Positions 1-8,911 of a DNA stretch of 64,000 bases are shown one piece after another. The DNA is from CPC320 sp002684375. GTDB lineage: Bacteria; Pseudomonadota; Alphaproteobacteria; Rhodobacterales; Rhodobacteraceae. The notes under the pieces were generated by a model. It made no database searches. It had not been told where the DNA came from and was given only the letters and a program-made list of their open reading frames with translations. Numbering within the stretch: position 1 is the first letter of the stretch; the number at the start of each line of letters is the position of its first letter. Where the stretch lies: the NCBI GenBank assembly GCA_965662545.1, contig CBFIHZ010000002.1, positions 62,001-126,000 of the forward strand, in the 5' to 3' direction. The translations under genes and the position numbers were made by a program.

Positions 1-543
1 CTTGGCGCTTTTGATGTCCTGTCCCTCAAGGTGATGCTTGGGCACCATGGGCGATTCATAAGACGACAGGGCGCGCATCATGTAAGGCGCAGGATTGTCG
101 AGATTGAACACCGCTGTATGCGCATCAGGGGTATCGATGCTGGACACTTCTTTGAACGAGTTCGGACCGCGGGGGTGAACTTTTTTCAGAACTTCCATGA
201 TGGTGAACTGTACATCGGCAGAGGTAAATGGCTTACCATCGTGCCAAGTGACGCCCTTGCGCAGGTTGAATGTCACGGTTTTACCATCGGGGGTAATGTC
301 ATAGCTTTCAGCCAGAACCGGGATCATTTTACCATCATTATCATAATCAAAAAGACCATCATAGATTTTTGGTCCAAGCAGGCCAATCGGGCCTGAGGTT
401 GAGACATAACCCGCCATTGTGGGGGGCTCTGGCTGTACCAGAAACACCATCGATCCGCCGGCTTGTTGGGCTTGGGCAGCCGACCCGCCCATTGTAATCG
501 CCGCTGTCATCACAACGGCATTCATAAATTTTGTAAGCTTCAT
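1..543 (-). CDS. Peptide-type ABC transporter substrate-binding protein (5' part)
   Basis: Solute-binding protein of the extracellular family 5 (dipeptide/oligopeptide type), which delivers its ligand to an ABC importer in the inner membrane. Only the first 181 codons are present; the gene runs off the left edge. The reading frame starts with a signal peptide (MKLTKFMNAVVMTAAI..., cleavage probably after AAQA) and continues with family-5 features: the PPTMAGYVS segment, GPKIYDGLFDYD, an LAESYDITPDGKTVTF stretch and the WHDGKPFTSADV motif at about residues 100-112. The ATG is preceded by an AAGGAG ribosome site 6 bases away. The ligand cannot be told from this part. Confidence 0.9.
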   Translation of the reverse strand, partial: MKLTKFMNAVVMTAAITMGGSAAQAQQAGGSMVFLVQPEPPTMAGYVSTSGPIGLLGPKIYDGLFDYDNDGKMIPVLAESYDITPDGKTVTFNLRKGVTWHDGKPFTSADVQFTIMEVLKKVHPRGPNSFKEVSSIDTPDAHTAVFNLDNPAPYMMRALSSYESPMVPKHHLEGQDIKSAK

Positions 544-961
544 TTACACTCTCCTTGTTTTAGATATTTTTTACTTAATCAGCTACATTTGTGGCAGAGT
601 GTCAATGACAATAAAGTTTATGTGGGATGAGGATTTTAATACATTCGGTTTAAGTATAGGCTAGGAATAAGTCTGAATATTAAACCTCGAAGAAGTATGA
701 AGTTTATCGACGGAAATATAAGATTGAACAAGCTTCTCCGGCACTAACAAAGCCGTGCCTGTCTGATCATGTTAAAATTTTTATTGGATCAAATGCACCC
801 GCAGGAGAACGGTTAAGCAGATAAGTCCGCGTATAAGCCCAGCCGCTGTCCGCGACAGTATGGATATAAGATATTTTTTTGCTAGCCCAGTGGTGGATCA
901 TAGCCTGTATTGCCCGCTTGGTCACAGCAAATGCGATGCATTGACTTTATAGAAAAATTGC
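544..961. other. Intergenic region, 418 bp
   Basis: Space between the leftward binding-protein gene and the rightward DMT exporter. It is AT-rich close to the binding-protein start and must hold both promoters. A TTGACT at 941-946 could be a -35 element for the exporter. I see no RNA gene, repeat or convincing small ORF. Confidence 0.5.
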
Positions 962-1951
962 GTGAGGTCGAAGTCTCATTCAGTGAGGTCCGCCCTTTTG
1001 TGGTTTTTGCAAATCCAACGTGTTGTTTTTAGTCTGCGGGCGTTGCAAGGGCCGTTTACAGGATATATCGCCGCTGGTTTGGTTGTTGTTGTGTGGTCTT
1101 TCTGGCTGGTTATCAGCCGCCTCGGCGCAACCTCGACCCTGACAATATATGATCTGGCTGCGATGCGATATGGGGTGTCCGGCCTGATCTCTCTGCCGTT
1201 GGTTGTGTGGTTTAAGCCATGGCGTGGTATGGGATGGTATCGGGTTGGTCTTCTCAGTTTTATTCTGAGCCCGGTTTATATTCTCATGGTGTTCGCAGGA
1301 TTTTTATTTGCCCCAGTGGCCCATGCTGGCGTGTTTATGAACGGGTTTCTGCCTTTGTTCAGCATCCTATTAGGGTTTGTGTTGTTTAAAACCAAACCTT
1401 TACGCTTTCACATGTATGGAGCGTGCCTTATTCTGTCTGCTGCCATTATTCTGACCTTTAATACGAGTGGCTTTTCGCTTTCGCAAAACTGGAAAGGGGA
1501 TTTGTTTTTCCTGTTGGGCGGGGCATTCTTTGCCTGCTATGTTTTGCTGTCGCGACACTGGCAGATCAATACCCTGCAGGTGCTACTATGTGGGGCCGTG
1601 GTAAATGCGCTGTTCTATATGCCGGTGTGGTTTCTAACCCTGCCCAGTGGTCTTGCGCAGACCGAGACCGATGTGCTGGTGCTGCAGCTGGTTTATCAGG
1701 GGCTGATACCCAATCTGTTCGGTTTGATAATGATTGCCCATGCATCGCGCACGATCGGTGCCGAGGTGACCTCGGCCTGGATGGCGTTTGTGCCCGCCGG
1801 TGCGACGTTTCTAGGGGTGTATATCCTAAATGAAACCCTGCCACCAAGCAGCTGGGCGGCGTTGGCGCTGTTGACGTTTGGTTTGTGTCTGGTTTCTTTT
1901 GCCGGCAAATCGTTTTGGCACCGTAAAACTGGCCGCCACCACCCAAACTGA
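962..1951 (+). CDS. DMT-family (EamA) exporter
   Basis: Inner-membrane permease of the drug/metabolite transporter superfamily, about ten hydrophobic segments in two EamA repeats (roughly residues 35-165 and 175-320). Substrate unknown. The second half ends with the pattern VTSAWMAFVPAGATFLGVYILNE, typical of repeat two, where a conserved glutamate follows the loop. The start is uncertain: the longest frame begins at a GTG at 962, but the first 30 residues are not membrane-like, and a TTG at 1043 just before the first transmembrane segment is an alternative. Neither has a good ribosome site. Confidence 0.8.
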   Translation: MRSKSHSVRSALLWFLQIQRVVFSLRALQGPFTGYIAAGLVVVVWSFWLVISRLGATSTLTIYDLAAMRYGVSGLISLPLVVWFKPWRGMGWYRVGLLSFILSPVYILMVFAGFLFAPVAHAGVFMNGFLPLFSILLGFVLFKTKPLRFHMYGACLILSAAIILTFNTSGFSLSQNWKGDLFFLLGGAFFACYVLLSRHWQINTLQVLLCGAVVNALFYMPVWFLTLPSGLAQTETDVLVLQLVYQGLIPNLFGLIMIAHASRTIGAEVTSAWMAFVPAGATFLGVYILNETLPPSSWAALALLTFGLCLVSFAGKSFWHRKTGRHHPN

Positions 1952-2105
1952 TTTAATCCAATCTGCGCGGCGCAGGGAGCAGGATGATTGGAAAAATTAC
2001 ATGGATATAACTTAGCTTTCCCAAATGTCGGGTGACGCCGAATCTGCCTGATACCCATCCGATTGGTCGCTAGATTTCTTGCCACAAAAACTATGCGCCG
2101 GAATC

Positions 2106-2135
2106 AAAAAAGGCAGGGTCTCCCCCGCCTTTTTA
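2106..2135 (-). terminator. Rho-independent terminator of the BI-1 gene
   Basis: An AAAAAGGCaGGG / CCCccGCCTTTTT inverted repeat with a TCT loop lies about 25 bp past the BI-1 stop codon. Read on the minus strand it is a GC-rich stem followed by a run of T. It could also act on transcripts arriving from the left. Confidence 0.75.
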
Positions 2136-2159
2136 AAATGATCGTCTAAAGGAAGAGCG

Positions 2160-2936
2160 CTACTCGCTCGATCCCATGAACATCAACAGGAACTGGAACA
2201 TATTCAGGAAGTCCAAATACAGGTTCAATGCACCGTGAATCGCTGACTTATCCAGCCACTCTTGATCGCCATGATGCGCATGCGCCAGATAAGAATTTTT
2301 GATGTTTTGTGTGTCATAGGCGGTTAGCCCGGCAAAAATCAGCACACCCAACATCGAAATCGCATACATCATCGCAGGGGATTGCAAGAACCAATTGATC
2401 ACCATCGCAACCAGCAGCCCGATAACACCCATGACAAGGAACGACCCCCAACCGGAGATGTCTTTCTTGGTGGTGTATCCGTAAAGGCTGAGGCCAGCAA
2501 AAGCGATCGCAGTCACCAGAAATGTCTGCACGATCGAAAAGGTGGTGTAGAAGATAAAGATAGAACTGAGCGAGATACCTATCAGCGTAGCGAACAAATA
2601 GAAAAACAGTTGCGCCCCGCTTGCAGAAGCCCTTTGCATGACGGCGCCAAAGCCAAAAATCATGCCAAGTGGTGCCAACATCACAACCCACTTAAGCGGT
2701 GAAGTGTACAGGGCAACGCCAAGACCCGTGAGCATGGTGCCATTGTTCATCTGTGCTGTGGCCAGCGCGGGGTCGGTTGTTGTAGCAAGCCCGGCAATCG
2801 CCCAAGACGCCAAAGCCGTGATCAACATGCCCACCGACATCGTGCCATAAACTTTGTTCATATGGGCCCTTAGGCCGGCGTCAATTTCTGCGGCACGTGC
2901 GCCGACTTGCGATCTTAATGTGCTAAATTCAGCCAT
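2160..2936 (-). CDS. Bax inhibitor-1 / YccA family membrane protein
   Basis: 258-residue BI-1 family protein with seven hydrophobic segments after a polar N-terminus (residues 1-25). Family marks include MNKVYGTMSVGMLITALASWAI near residue 27, AYDTQNIK at about 207-214 and the C-terminal ALNLYLDFLNMFQFLLMFMG, which is almost invariant in bacterial members. BI-1 proteins are linked to membrane protein quality control and pH-sensitive calcium leak; no enzyme activity is expected. It is a single gene followed by its own terminator. Length is normal for Rhodobacteraceae homologues. Confidence 0.93.
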   Translation of the reverse strand: MAEFSTLRSQVGARAAEIDAGLRAHMNKVYGTMSVGMLITALASWAIAGLATTTDPALATAQMNNGTMLTGLGVALYTSPLKWVVMLAPLGMIFGFGAVMQRASASGAQLFFYLFATLIGISLSSIFIFYTTFSIVQTFLVTAIAFAGLSLYGYTTKKDISGWGSFLVMGVIGLLVAMVINWFLQSPAMMYAISMLGVLIFAGLTAYDTQNIKNSYLAHAHHGDQEWLDKSAIHGALNLYLDFLNMFQFLLMFMGSSE

Positions 2937-3052
2937 AACTGGTCTCCAAACCTCGGTTGCAGGGTGCCGATTTAATTCGGCGTTCTGGCGTCAATATCGT
3001 GTATCAGGAAAGAATTTTCAAGGGTGCCCGGTGAAATCCGCTGGCTTATTTA

Positions 3053-3277
3053 TCACCGATGTACCCAATTGGCTGGTGCATCCCAGAAAGAGCGTTTGGT
3101 CTCCTGATCTGCCTCAATTCGTGATATGCCAATATCCTCAAGCCTGTCTGGATCAAGTCGGGCCAGTGCCAAACGGCTTTTGCGGACTTTTATAAGCCAA
3201 GAAAAATGTCGTAAGACGGTTGTAAACATGTTATTTTTTTTAAAATTGATCCTTCCAAATATTGCTATTTTTGTCAT
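3053..3277 (-). CDS. DUF1127 small protein
   Basis: 74-residue protein with the DUF1127 (YjiS-like) signature in its C-terminal half: a basic helix (RHFSWLIKVRKSRLALARL), then DPDRLEDIGISRIEA. Small arginine-rich DUF1127 proteins in alphaproteobacteria have been tied to RNA turnover and to phosphate and carbon metabolism; the role of this one is unknown. The start at 3277 is chosen because TAGGAG stands 8 bases upstream; a further in-frame ATG at 3304 has no such site. It is divergent from the LysR gene, with about 120 bp between them. Confidence 0.8.
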   Translation of the reverse strand: MTKIAIFGRINFKKNNMFTTVLRHFSWLIKVRKSRLALARLDPDRLEDIGISRIEADQETKRSFWDAPANWVHR

Positions 3278-3394
3278 GAAAAATTCTCCTAAAGTTAATT
3301 TCATCCGAGCAGTAATCTCTCTTTAGGGTTTGTAATATCACCTTAAGTATGTTAAAAGTGAATTAAACTGATCCAATTAATCACGAAAATTGAT

Positions 3395-4243
3395 ATGAGA
3401 AATCTTGATTTGACTTCTTTGCGGTCGTTTGTGGCTGTGGTGGAATCTGGTGGCGTTACCCGAGCCGCGCAGGCGGTGAACAAAAGCCAGTCGGCGGTCT
3501 CGATGCAGTTAAAACGGCTAGAAGATCTGCTAGGGGTCGCATTACACGAACGGCGTGGACGTCAACTTGTCTTGACCGAGGCCGGCGATCAGTTGCTGGT
3601 CGATGCCAAGCGAATGCTTGCAATCAATGACGACGTGTTTGCGCGGATGACAGATCACGCGTTTGAAGGGGAAATCCTGCTTGGGGTTCCCAGCGATATT
3701 ATTCATCCAATTGTACCTGTTGCTCTAAAGCGTTTTCACGCAGAGTTTTCGGGTATTAAGGTGCAATTAATTTCCTCCTATACCAGAGTTTTAAAAGATA
3801 AATTTAAAAAGGGCGAAATTGATCTTATTTTAACCACTGAAACTAACTTGGACGTGGGGGGTGAGACCTTAAAACAAACTGCTTTGCGCTGGGTTGGTGC
3901 ACGACACGGCAAAGCCTGGTGCGTGGAACCCTTGCCCTATGTAGCATCCCGATATTGCATTTTTAAAAACCCCAGTCTGCAAGCTTTAAAAACGGCGGGG
4001 ATCAACTTTGAGGTGGTATCACACGTAGATTCTGATCGAGCCGCCGAGGCCATCGTCACCGCAGACATTGCTGTCACGGCAATGCTAGAGGGCCATCATC
4101 CGGAGCATTTGGAGTGTATCGCTACCAAGGGTAAATTGCCGGACCTTGGGGCGCAAAAGATTAATATTTACGGACCTTTGCATGAAAGTGATTATGCACA
4201 GCGTTTGAAGGATATTCTGCGAAACGCGGTGCGGGATATTTAA
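3395..4243 (+). CDS. LysR-family transcriptional regulator
   Basis: 282-residue LysR-type regulator. The winged helix-turn-helix is at residues 1-62 (TRAAQAVNKSQSAVSMQLKRLED), followed by the linker helix and a periplasmic-binding-like effector domain from about residue 88 (GEILLGVPSDIIHPIVPVALKRF). The effector domain includes the usual DLILTTE strand. Effector and targets are unknown. It is divergently placed to the DUF1127 gene, the usual layout for a LysR target, but DUF1127 genes are not typical LysR targets, so the link is only positional. Confidence 0.9.
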   Translation: MRNLDLTSLRSFVAVVESGGVTRAAQAVNKSQSAVSMQLKRLEDLLGVALHERRGRQLVLTEAGDQLLVDAKRMLAINDDVFARMTDHAFEGEILLGVPSDIIHPIVPVALKRFHAEFSGIKVQLISSYTRVLKDKFKKGEIDLILTTETNLDVGGETLKQTALRWVGARHGKAWCVEPLPYVASRYCIFKNPSLQALKTAGINFEVVSHVDSDRAAEAIVTADIAVTAMLEGHHPEHLECIATKGKLPDLGAQKINIYGPLHESDYAQRLKDILRNAVRDI

Positions 4244-4631
4244 TCATAGTTTTGGCTTTTTAAGGCTGAGCTGGCTATCGGTGGTTCGCGTCCGCAATAC
4301 CGCTTAAATCAAAAACATGTGCGAATCCTTTAGTTTTAGAAACGTTGATCAACAGGTATGCCCTTGGCGAAACATCATCCTGCGCTTTGTAAATATATAC
4401 TAAGTTATATTTATTTAAGCGCATTCGATATATTTACACTGTATCGATAGAGAAACATTATTTTGATAAATGATTTGATTGGGTGTTTTGGATCTATCAC
4501 TGGTTTCAACTCTTGTACCCTTTAGTAATTTCATTATCCTTTATTCCAAGTCTTTAACTCAACTTCGTTCTGCAGTTGCTGGCTTTTTAAGCCCAGTATT
4601 GGGACGGCGCACTCGGAATAGGAAACAACAA
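4244..4631. other. Intergenic region with an AT-rich inverted repeat
   Basis: 388 bp between the LysR and XRE genes. It becomes very AT-rich after 4385. TGTAAATATAT (4388-4398) is repeated in inverted form as ATATATTTACA (4428-4438), 29 bp apart. This could be two half-sites of a regulator, for instance autoregulation by the XRE protein downstream, or promoter DNA. Nothing coding is visible. Confidence 0.4.
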
Positions 4632-5000
4632 ATGACGCATCCGGTTGATAAGCATGTCGGTACAAAAATTCGCCAGCGCAGATGGCTTGTCGGGATGACG
4701 CAACAACAACTTGCGGCTGAAGTTGGCATCAAATTCCAGCAGATACAAAAATATGAAACTGGGGCCAACCGCGTGAGCGCGTCACGGCTTTGGGATATCG
4801 CCGCGACACTGGATGTACAGATAAGCTTTTTCTTTGAGGGGCTCGAACCATCTGATGAAAATGGCGTCAACGGGGCCGTTCCCTCAGATCTAATGGCCGA
4901 TAAAGAAGCCTTAGATTTGGTGCGGTCTTATTATGCTATACCTGAAACCCAACGGCGGCGCCTGTTCGACCTGGCGCGGGTGTTAAGCGACGTTGCTTAA
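4632..5000 (+). CDS. XRE-family transcriptional regulator
   Basis: 123-residue DNA-binding protein with a lambda-repressor-type helix-turn-helix at about residues 10-65 (GTKIRQRRWLVGMTQQQLAAEVG, then KFQQIQKYETGANRVSASRLWDIA). A short C-terminal helical tail contains YAIPETQRRRLFDLARVLSD. The ATG at 4632 follows AGGAAAC at a good distance; a longer frame upstream to 4479 has no family similarity. It is followed closely by the HisN-like phosphatase gene, an arrangement seen in related genomes. Target genes unknown. Confidence 0.88.
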   Translation: MTHPVDKHVGTKIRQRRWLVGMTQQQLAAEVGIKFQQIQKYETGANRVSASRLWDIAATLDVQISFFFEGLEPSDENGVNGAVPSDLMADKEALDLVRSYYAIPETQRRRLFDLARVLSDVA

Positions 5001-5036
5001 TTGTAAGGCGCATGCGACACTGATTTAATCGAATAT

Positions 5037-5861
5037 GTGTCGCAGGTAATTATGCTATCTCAGGACGTTGAAAATCAAATATACAGCACCGCAATGGCGC
5101 TGGCGGACGAGGCACGGCGCGTCATTCTTCCGCTATTCCGAGGCCATGCGCTCTCTACGGAAAACAAGCTGTCGGACGGGTTTGATCCCGTCACCATCGC
5201 GGATCGTGGCGCAGAAAAAGCCATGCGCAGCCTTTTATCAGATCTGCGCCCGGATGATGCGGTGCTGGGCGAGGAATATGGCGCAAGCTCTGGCAGCAGT
5301 GGCCTAACTTGGGTTTTGGATCCCATTGACGGGACCAGAGGGTTCATCACTGGCACCCCGACCTGGGGGGTGTTGATCGCTCTATCTGATGACACAGGCC
5401 CGCTGTTTGGCGTGATTGATCAGCCCTTTATCGGCGAACGGTTTATCGGTGGATTTGGGGTGTCGCAATATAAGGGGCCCCTTGGCAACACAGGTTTGAC
5501 TACCCGCGCCACGGCAAGTCTCGCGCAGTCAATGCTGTATACCACTTTTCCCGAGGTCGGCACTGAGCGTGACAGATTGGGGTTCAAAGCGGTGGCTGAT
5601 CATGTGCAACTGGTACGGTATGGGATGGACTGCTACGCTTACGCCCTTCTGGCGCTGGGGCAGATTGATCTGGTTATTGAGGCCGGGCTCAATGCGTATG
5701 ATATTCAGGCACCTATCGCGGTGATACAGGCGGCGGGTGGGATCGTGACCGACTGGCACGGGCGACCGGCGCATAATGGTGGTCAGGCGCTTGCAGCAGC
5801 TAATGCGGCCTGTCATGCCGCTGCATTGGATCTTTTGCGTCCTTTCGCTGATCCTGTTTAA
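5037..5861 (+). CDS. hisN: Inositol-monophosphatase-family phosphatase, HisN-like
   Basis: Magnesium-dependent phosphatase of the IMPase family, most like HisN-type histidinol-phosphate phosphatases (histidine biosynthesis: L-histidinol phosphate to histidinol). Metal and substrate motifs are intact: GEEYG at about residues 78-82, DPIDGT at 95-100 followed by RGFITG, and the late motif GLNAYDIQAPIAVIQAAGG, which carries the third-site aspartate. The annotated start is a GTG; an ATG six codons in (5052), preceded by CAGG, is equally possible. No his genes are nearby, so substrate specificity is inferred from family only. Confidence 0.8.
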   Translation: MSQVIMLSQDVENQIYSTAMALADEARRVILPLFRGHALSTENKLSDGFDPVTIADRGAEKAMRSLLSDLRPDDAVLGEEYGASSGSSGLTWVLDPIDGTRGFITGTPTWGVLIALSDDTGPLFGVIDQPFIGERFIGGFGVSQYKGPLGNTGLTTRATASLAQSMLYTTFPEVGTERDRLGFKAVADHVQLVRYGMDCYAYALLALGQIDLVIEAGLNAYDIQAPIAVIQAAGGIVTDWHGRPAHNGGQALAAANAACHAAALDLLRPFADPV

Positions 5862-6028
5862 CCGCCGAGCCCATTTTCACCGATCCTATTCGAATTGTGT
5901 CCACTGAGTAACCGGCCTATACTAGGCCTGCTGGGCGAGTCCTTCCTTCGTTTTCTGTCGTCTAGCGGTCTGCCTGTTATCTCGGCGTCCTCCACCGAAA
6001 CGAAGTCCTGAACGGATAAGGGGTGGCT

Positions 6029-7369
6029 ATGCAGGATATTTTGATTAAATCGGCGAAAACGGTCCTGACGATGGACGATGCGGGGCGCGAACTCGCGCAA
6101 ACGGATATTTTGCTGCGACAGGGCGTCATTGCCAAGATTGGCCCCAACCTGTCGACAACTGGCCAGATCATCCACGGGGGGGACTGCGTTGTGACACCCG
6201 GGCTGGTCAATACGCATCACCATTTGTATCAGACGCTGACCCGTGCGGTGCCGGGAGGCCAAGATGCACTGCTGTTTGGCTGGCTGAAGACGCTCTATCC
6301 GATTTGGGCCCGATTTGGACCAGACGAAATGCGGGTCTCGGCGATGATCGGGCTGGCAGAATTGGCATTATCTGGCTGCTCGATGAGTTCTGATCACCTG
6401 TACCTCTTTCCCAATGGCGCACGGCTTGATGATACCATCGATGCCGCTCGTGCGGTGGGCCTGCGGTTTCACCCGACGCGGGGCGCGATGAGTATTGGCG
6501 TGTCGAAGGGCGGGTTGCCGCCTGATGCCTTGGTTGAGAGCGAGGACGCGATCGTCAACGATTGCATCCGGGTTATCGACGCCTATCACGATGCCTCTGC
6601 AGGGGCGATGCTGCGGGTTGGCGTGGCGCCGTGCTCGCCGTTTTCGGTCAGCCGTGAATTGATGCGTGATGCGGCCATTTTGGCCCGCGATAAAGGCGTA
6701 ATGATGCATACACATCTGGCTGAGAATGCGGAAGATATTGCCTATTCCCAAGCGCATTTTGGGTGTCGCCCCGGACAGTACGCGGAAGATCTGGGTTGGA
6801 CGGGTGCCGATGTCTGGCACGCCCATTGTGTCAAGCTCGACAGCGCTGAAATTGCGATGTTCGCAGGCAGTGCGACCGGCGTTGCCCATTGCCCCTGTTC
6901 GAACTGTCGTCTTGGCAGCGGCATTGCACCGGTGCGGGCAATGCGCGATGCCGGTGTTCGCGTTGGCTTGGGGGTGGATGGATCAGCCAGCAATGACGTT
7001 GGCAATCTGATGGCTGAAACACGTCAGACGATGTTATTGCAACGTGTGGCGCAGGGCGCGGATGCAATGAGCGCCCGTGAGGCATTGGAAATTGCCACCC
7101 GGGGCGGGGCCACGGTGTTGGGCCGAGATGATTGCGGCCAGATTGCAGTGGGCAAGCGCGCCGATATCGCAATTTGGGATGTCTCAGGTATCGAGAGCGC
7201 GGGCAGTTGGGACCCTGCTGCGTTGGTGCTGGCAGGCCCCAGCAAGGTAAAACATCTGCTGGTTGAAGGGCGCGAGATCGTACGCGATGGTCGGATCGTC
7301 ACATTTGACCTGCCTCAGATGATTGCAGAACAAAACCGCCTCGCGCGACGATTGCACGATCTGCTCTGA
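6029..7369 (+). CDS. 8-oxoguanine deaminase-type amidohydrolase
   Basis: Zinc amidohydrolase of the ATZ/TRZ (cytosine deaminase-like) group, about 446 residues. Metal and catalytic motifs are present: NTHHH early, MHTHLAE for the third zinc histidine and catalytic glutamate, WHAHCV, and GLGVDGSASND with the metal aspartate. The segment HHHLYQTLTRAVPG and HCPCSNCRLGSGIAPV closely resemble 8-oxoguanine deaminases (8-oxoguanine to uric acid), purine-damage salvage enzymes. ATG 6029 is chosen because AAGGGG lies 5 bases upstream; a GTG two codons earlier overlaps that site. It is convergent with guanine deaminase, suggesting a small purine-degradation locus. Isoguanine or another triazine/purine substrate cannot be excluded. 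Confidence 0.8.
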   Translation: MQDILIKSAKTVLTMDDAGRELAQTDILLRQGVIAKIGPNLSTTGQIIHGGDCVVTPGLVNTHHHLYQTLTRAVPGGQDALLFGWLKTLYPIWARFGPDEMRVSAMIGLAELALSGCSMSSDHLYLFPNGARLDDTIDAARAVGLRFHPTRGAMSIGVSKGGLPPDALVESEDAIVNDCIRVIDAYHDASAGAMLRVGVAPCSPFSVSRELMRDAAILARDKGVMMHTHLAENAEDIAYSQAHFGCRPGQYAEDLGWTGADVWHAHCVKLDSAEIAMFAGSATGVAHCPCSNCRLGSGIAPVRAMRDAGVRVGLGVDGSASNDVGNLMAETRQTMLLQRVAQGADAMSAREALEIATRGGATVLGRDDCGQIAVGKRADIAIWDVSGIESAGSWDPAALVLAGPSKVKHLLVEGREIVRDGRIVTFDLPQMIAEQNRLARRLHDLL

Positions 7370-7438
7370 CCCGCCACCGCAGGAACGCTAAGTTTGAAAT
7401 AAGATATTTGGCGCCGGAAGGGTTTAGCGGGTTTGTTT

Positions 7439-8773
7439 TCATGCGTCTGATTTGTCTGTTTTGTCTGTATGTGGTCGCGAGGGCAGGGCGGACTCGCCGG
7501 CGATCCAGACATCGTGAATGGCCCGATCATCACCCATCATGATGGTGGGGAAAATGGCCTCCCAATCGGTTTGGGCAGTGGCAGTTCGCTGCGCAATGGC
7601 CGGGGTTGAGGCCAGATCCAACACCACCAGATCAGCCTCACGGCCAATGGCGATATTGCCGATTTTATCGCCCAGATGGAGAGCCTCTGCCGCACCTTGA
7701 GTTGCCAGCCACAGCAACTGCGCGGGATGCAGCGCCGTGCCGCGCAACTGAGCGATCTCGTAGGCGGTCGCCATGCTGCGCAACATCGAAAAACTTGATC
7801 CGCCGCCGGTATCCGTGGCCAGACCAATCCTATGACCCTGTGCCATTAGACCGGTGGTGTCGAACAGACCTGACCCGATAAAGGTGTTCGACGTGGGACA
7901 ATGTATCACCGCTGCGCCCACGTCACGCAACCGATCACGCTCGCGCGGTTGCAGGTGGATGGCGTGACCAAAGACCGCCCTAGCACCCAGCAATCCGGCG
8001 CTTTCATAGGTGTCGAGATAGTCTCGTGCCTGCGGGAAAAGCTCTTTGACCCAAGCGATTTCGTCGGTTTGCTCGCTCAGGTGGGTCTGCATCAGGCAGT
8101 CGGGATGCTCGCGCCATAATGCCCCCAGCGCCTCCAGTTGCTCTGGGCTTGAAGTGGGGGAAAAGCGCGGTGTGATAGCATAACCCAGCCGGTCAATACC
8201 ATGCCAACGGTTGATCAGCCCTTTGCTGTCATCATAGGCCGAGCGGGCACTGTCGCGCAGCCCGTCGGGTGCGTTGCGATCCATGCAGGTCTTGCCACAG
8301 ATAACCCGTTGACCTCGGTCTTGGGCGGCGGTGAAAAAGGCCTCGACACTGATGGGGTGGACGGTGGCAAAGCTGGCCATTGTGGTTGTACCGTGCGCTG
8401 TGGTCAAATCAAGGTAGCGCTCGGCGATCGCTGTGGCATAATCGGGATCATCAAATCGCATCTCTTCGGGAAAGGTATAGGTGTTGAGCCAGTCAATCAG
8501 CCGTTTGCCCCAACTGGAAATGATCGCGGTCTGCGGATAATGCACATGGCCATCGACAAAGCCGGCGCTGATCAGTTTGGGGCCGTAATCCCTCACTTGC
8601 GTCTGCGGATGCTGTGCCGTCAACGCGGTCGCCGGCCCCACGGCATCGATTTTCCCATCTCGGATCAGAACAGCGCCGTCGTGCAGGATCGAGGCGGCTT
8701 GTGTCGGGTCTGTTTGAAAAGGCGAATTGGTAAACGACAGAATCTGCCCTTTGAGAATGGTCATACGCGTCAT
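7439..8773 (-). CDS. guaD: Guanine deaminase
   Basis: Converts guanine to xanthine. The 444-residue protein has the amidohydrolase motifs in order: DGHVHYPQ, a long family-specific stretch with TFPEEMRFDD, MQTHLSEQ, FGHAIHL, HCPTSNTFIGSGLF and GLATDTGGGSSFSML. These are diagnostic for GuaD rather than related chlorohydrolases. The frame is open far upstream across the mgtE start, but that extension is antisense to mgtE. The ATG at 8773 has AAGGAAC 9 bases upstream and fits the family length. It is convergent with the 8-oxoguanine deaminase gene. Confidence 0.93.
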   Translation of the reverse strand: MTRMTILKGQILSFTNSPFQTDPTQAASILHDGAVLIRDGKIDAVGPATALTAQHPQTQVRDYGPKLISAGFVDGHVHYPQTAIISSWGKRLIDWLNTYTFPEEMRFDDPDYATAIAERYLDLTTAHGTTTMASFATVHPISVEAFFTAAQDRGQRVICGKTCMDRNAPDGLRDSARSAYDDSKGLINRWHGIDRLGYAITPRFSPTSSPEQLEALGALWREHPDCLMQTHLSEQTDEIAWVKELFPQARDYLDTYESAGLLGARAVFGHAIHLQPRERDRLRDVGAAVIHCPTSNTFIGSGLFDTTGLMAQGHRIGLATDTGGGSSFSMLRSMATAYEIAQLRGTALHPAQLLWLATQGAAEALHLGDKIGNIAIGREADLVVLDLASTPAIAQRTATAQTDWEAIFPTIMMGDDRAIHDVWIAGESALPSRPHTDKTDKSDA

Positions 8774-8911
8774 CTGCAGTGTTCCTTTTGCCCCAGTGCT
8801 GCCGGGCTGTCTCATTTTAGGGGCTTTGTCCCGTCGGGTAAATGCTATCATGCCCCGGATTATGCAAAACTGTTTATTCAAAATCTGCGGCAACACTGAT
8901 ACGAGGGTGCT

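Noticed and set aside
31..396. Plus-strand frame of 121 codons at the left edge
   Set aside because: Antisense to the well-supported binding-protein gene; no motif or ribosome site.
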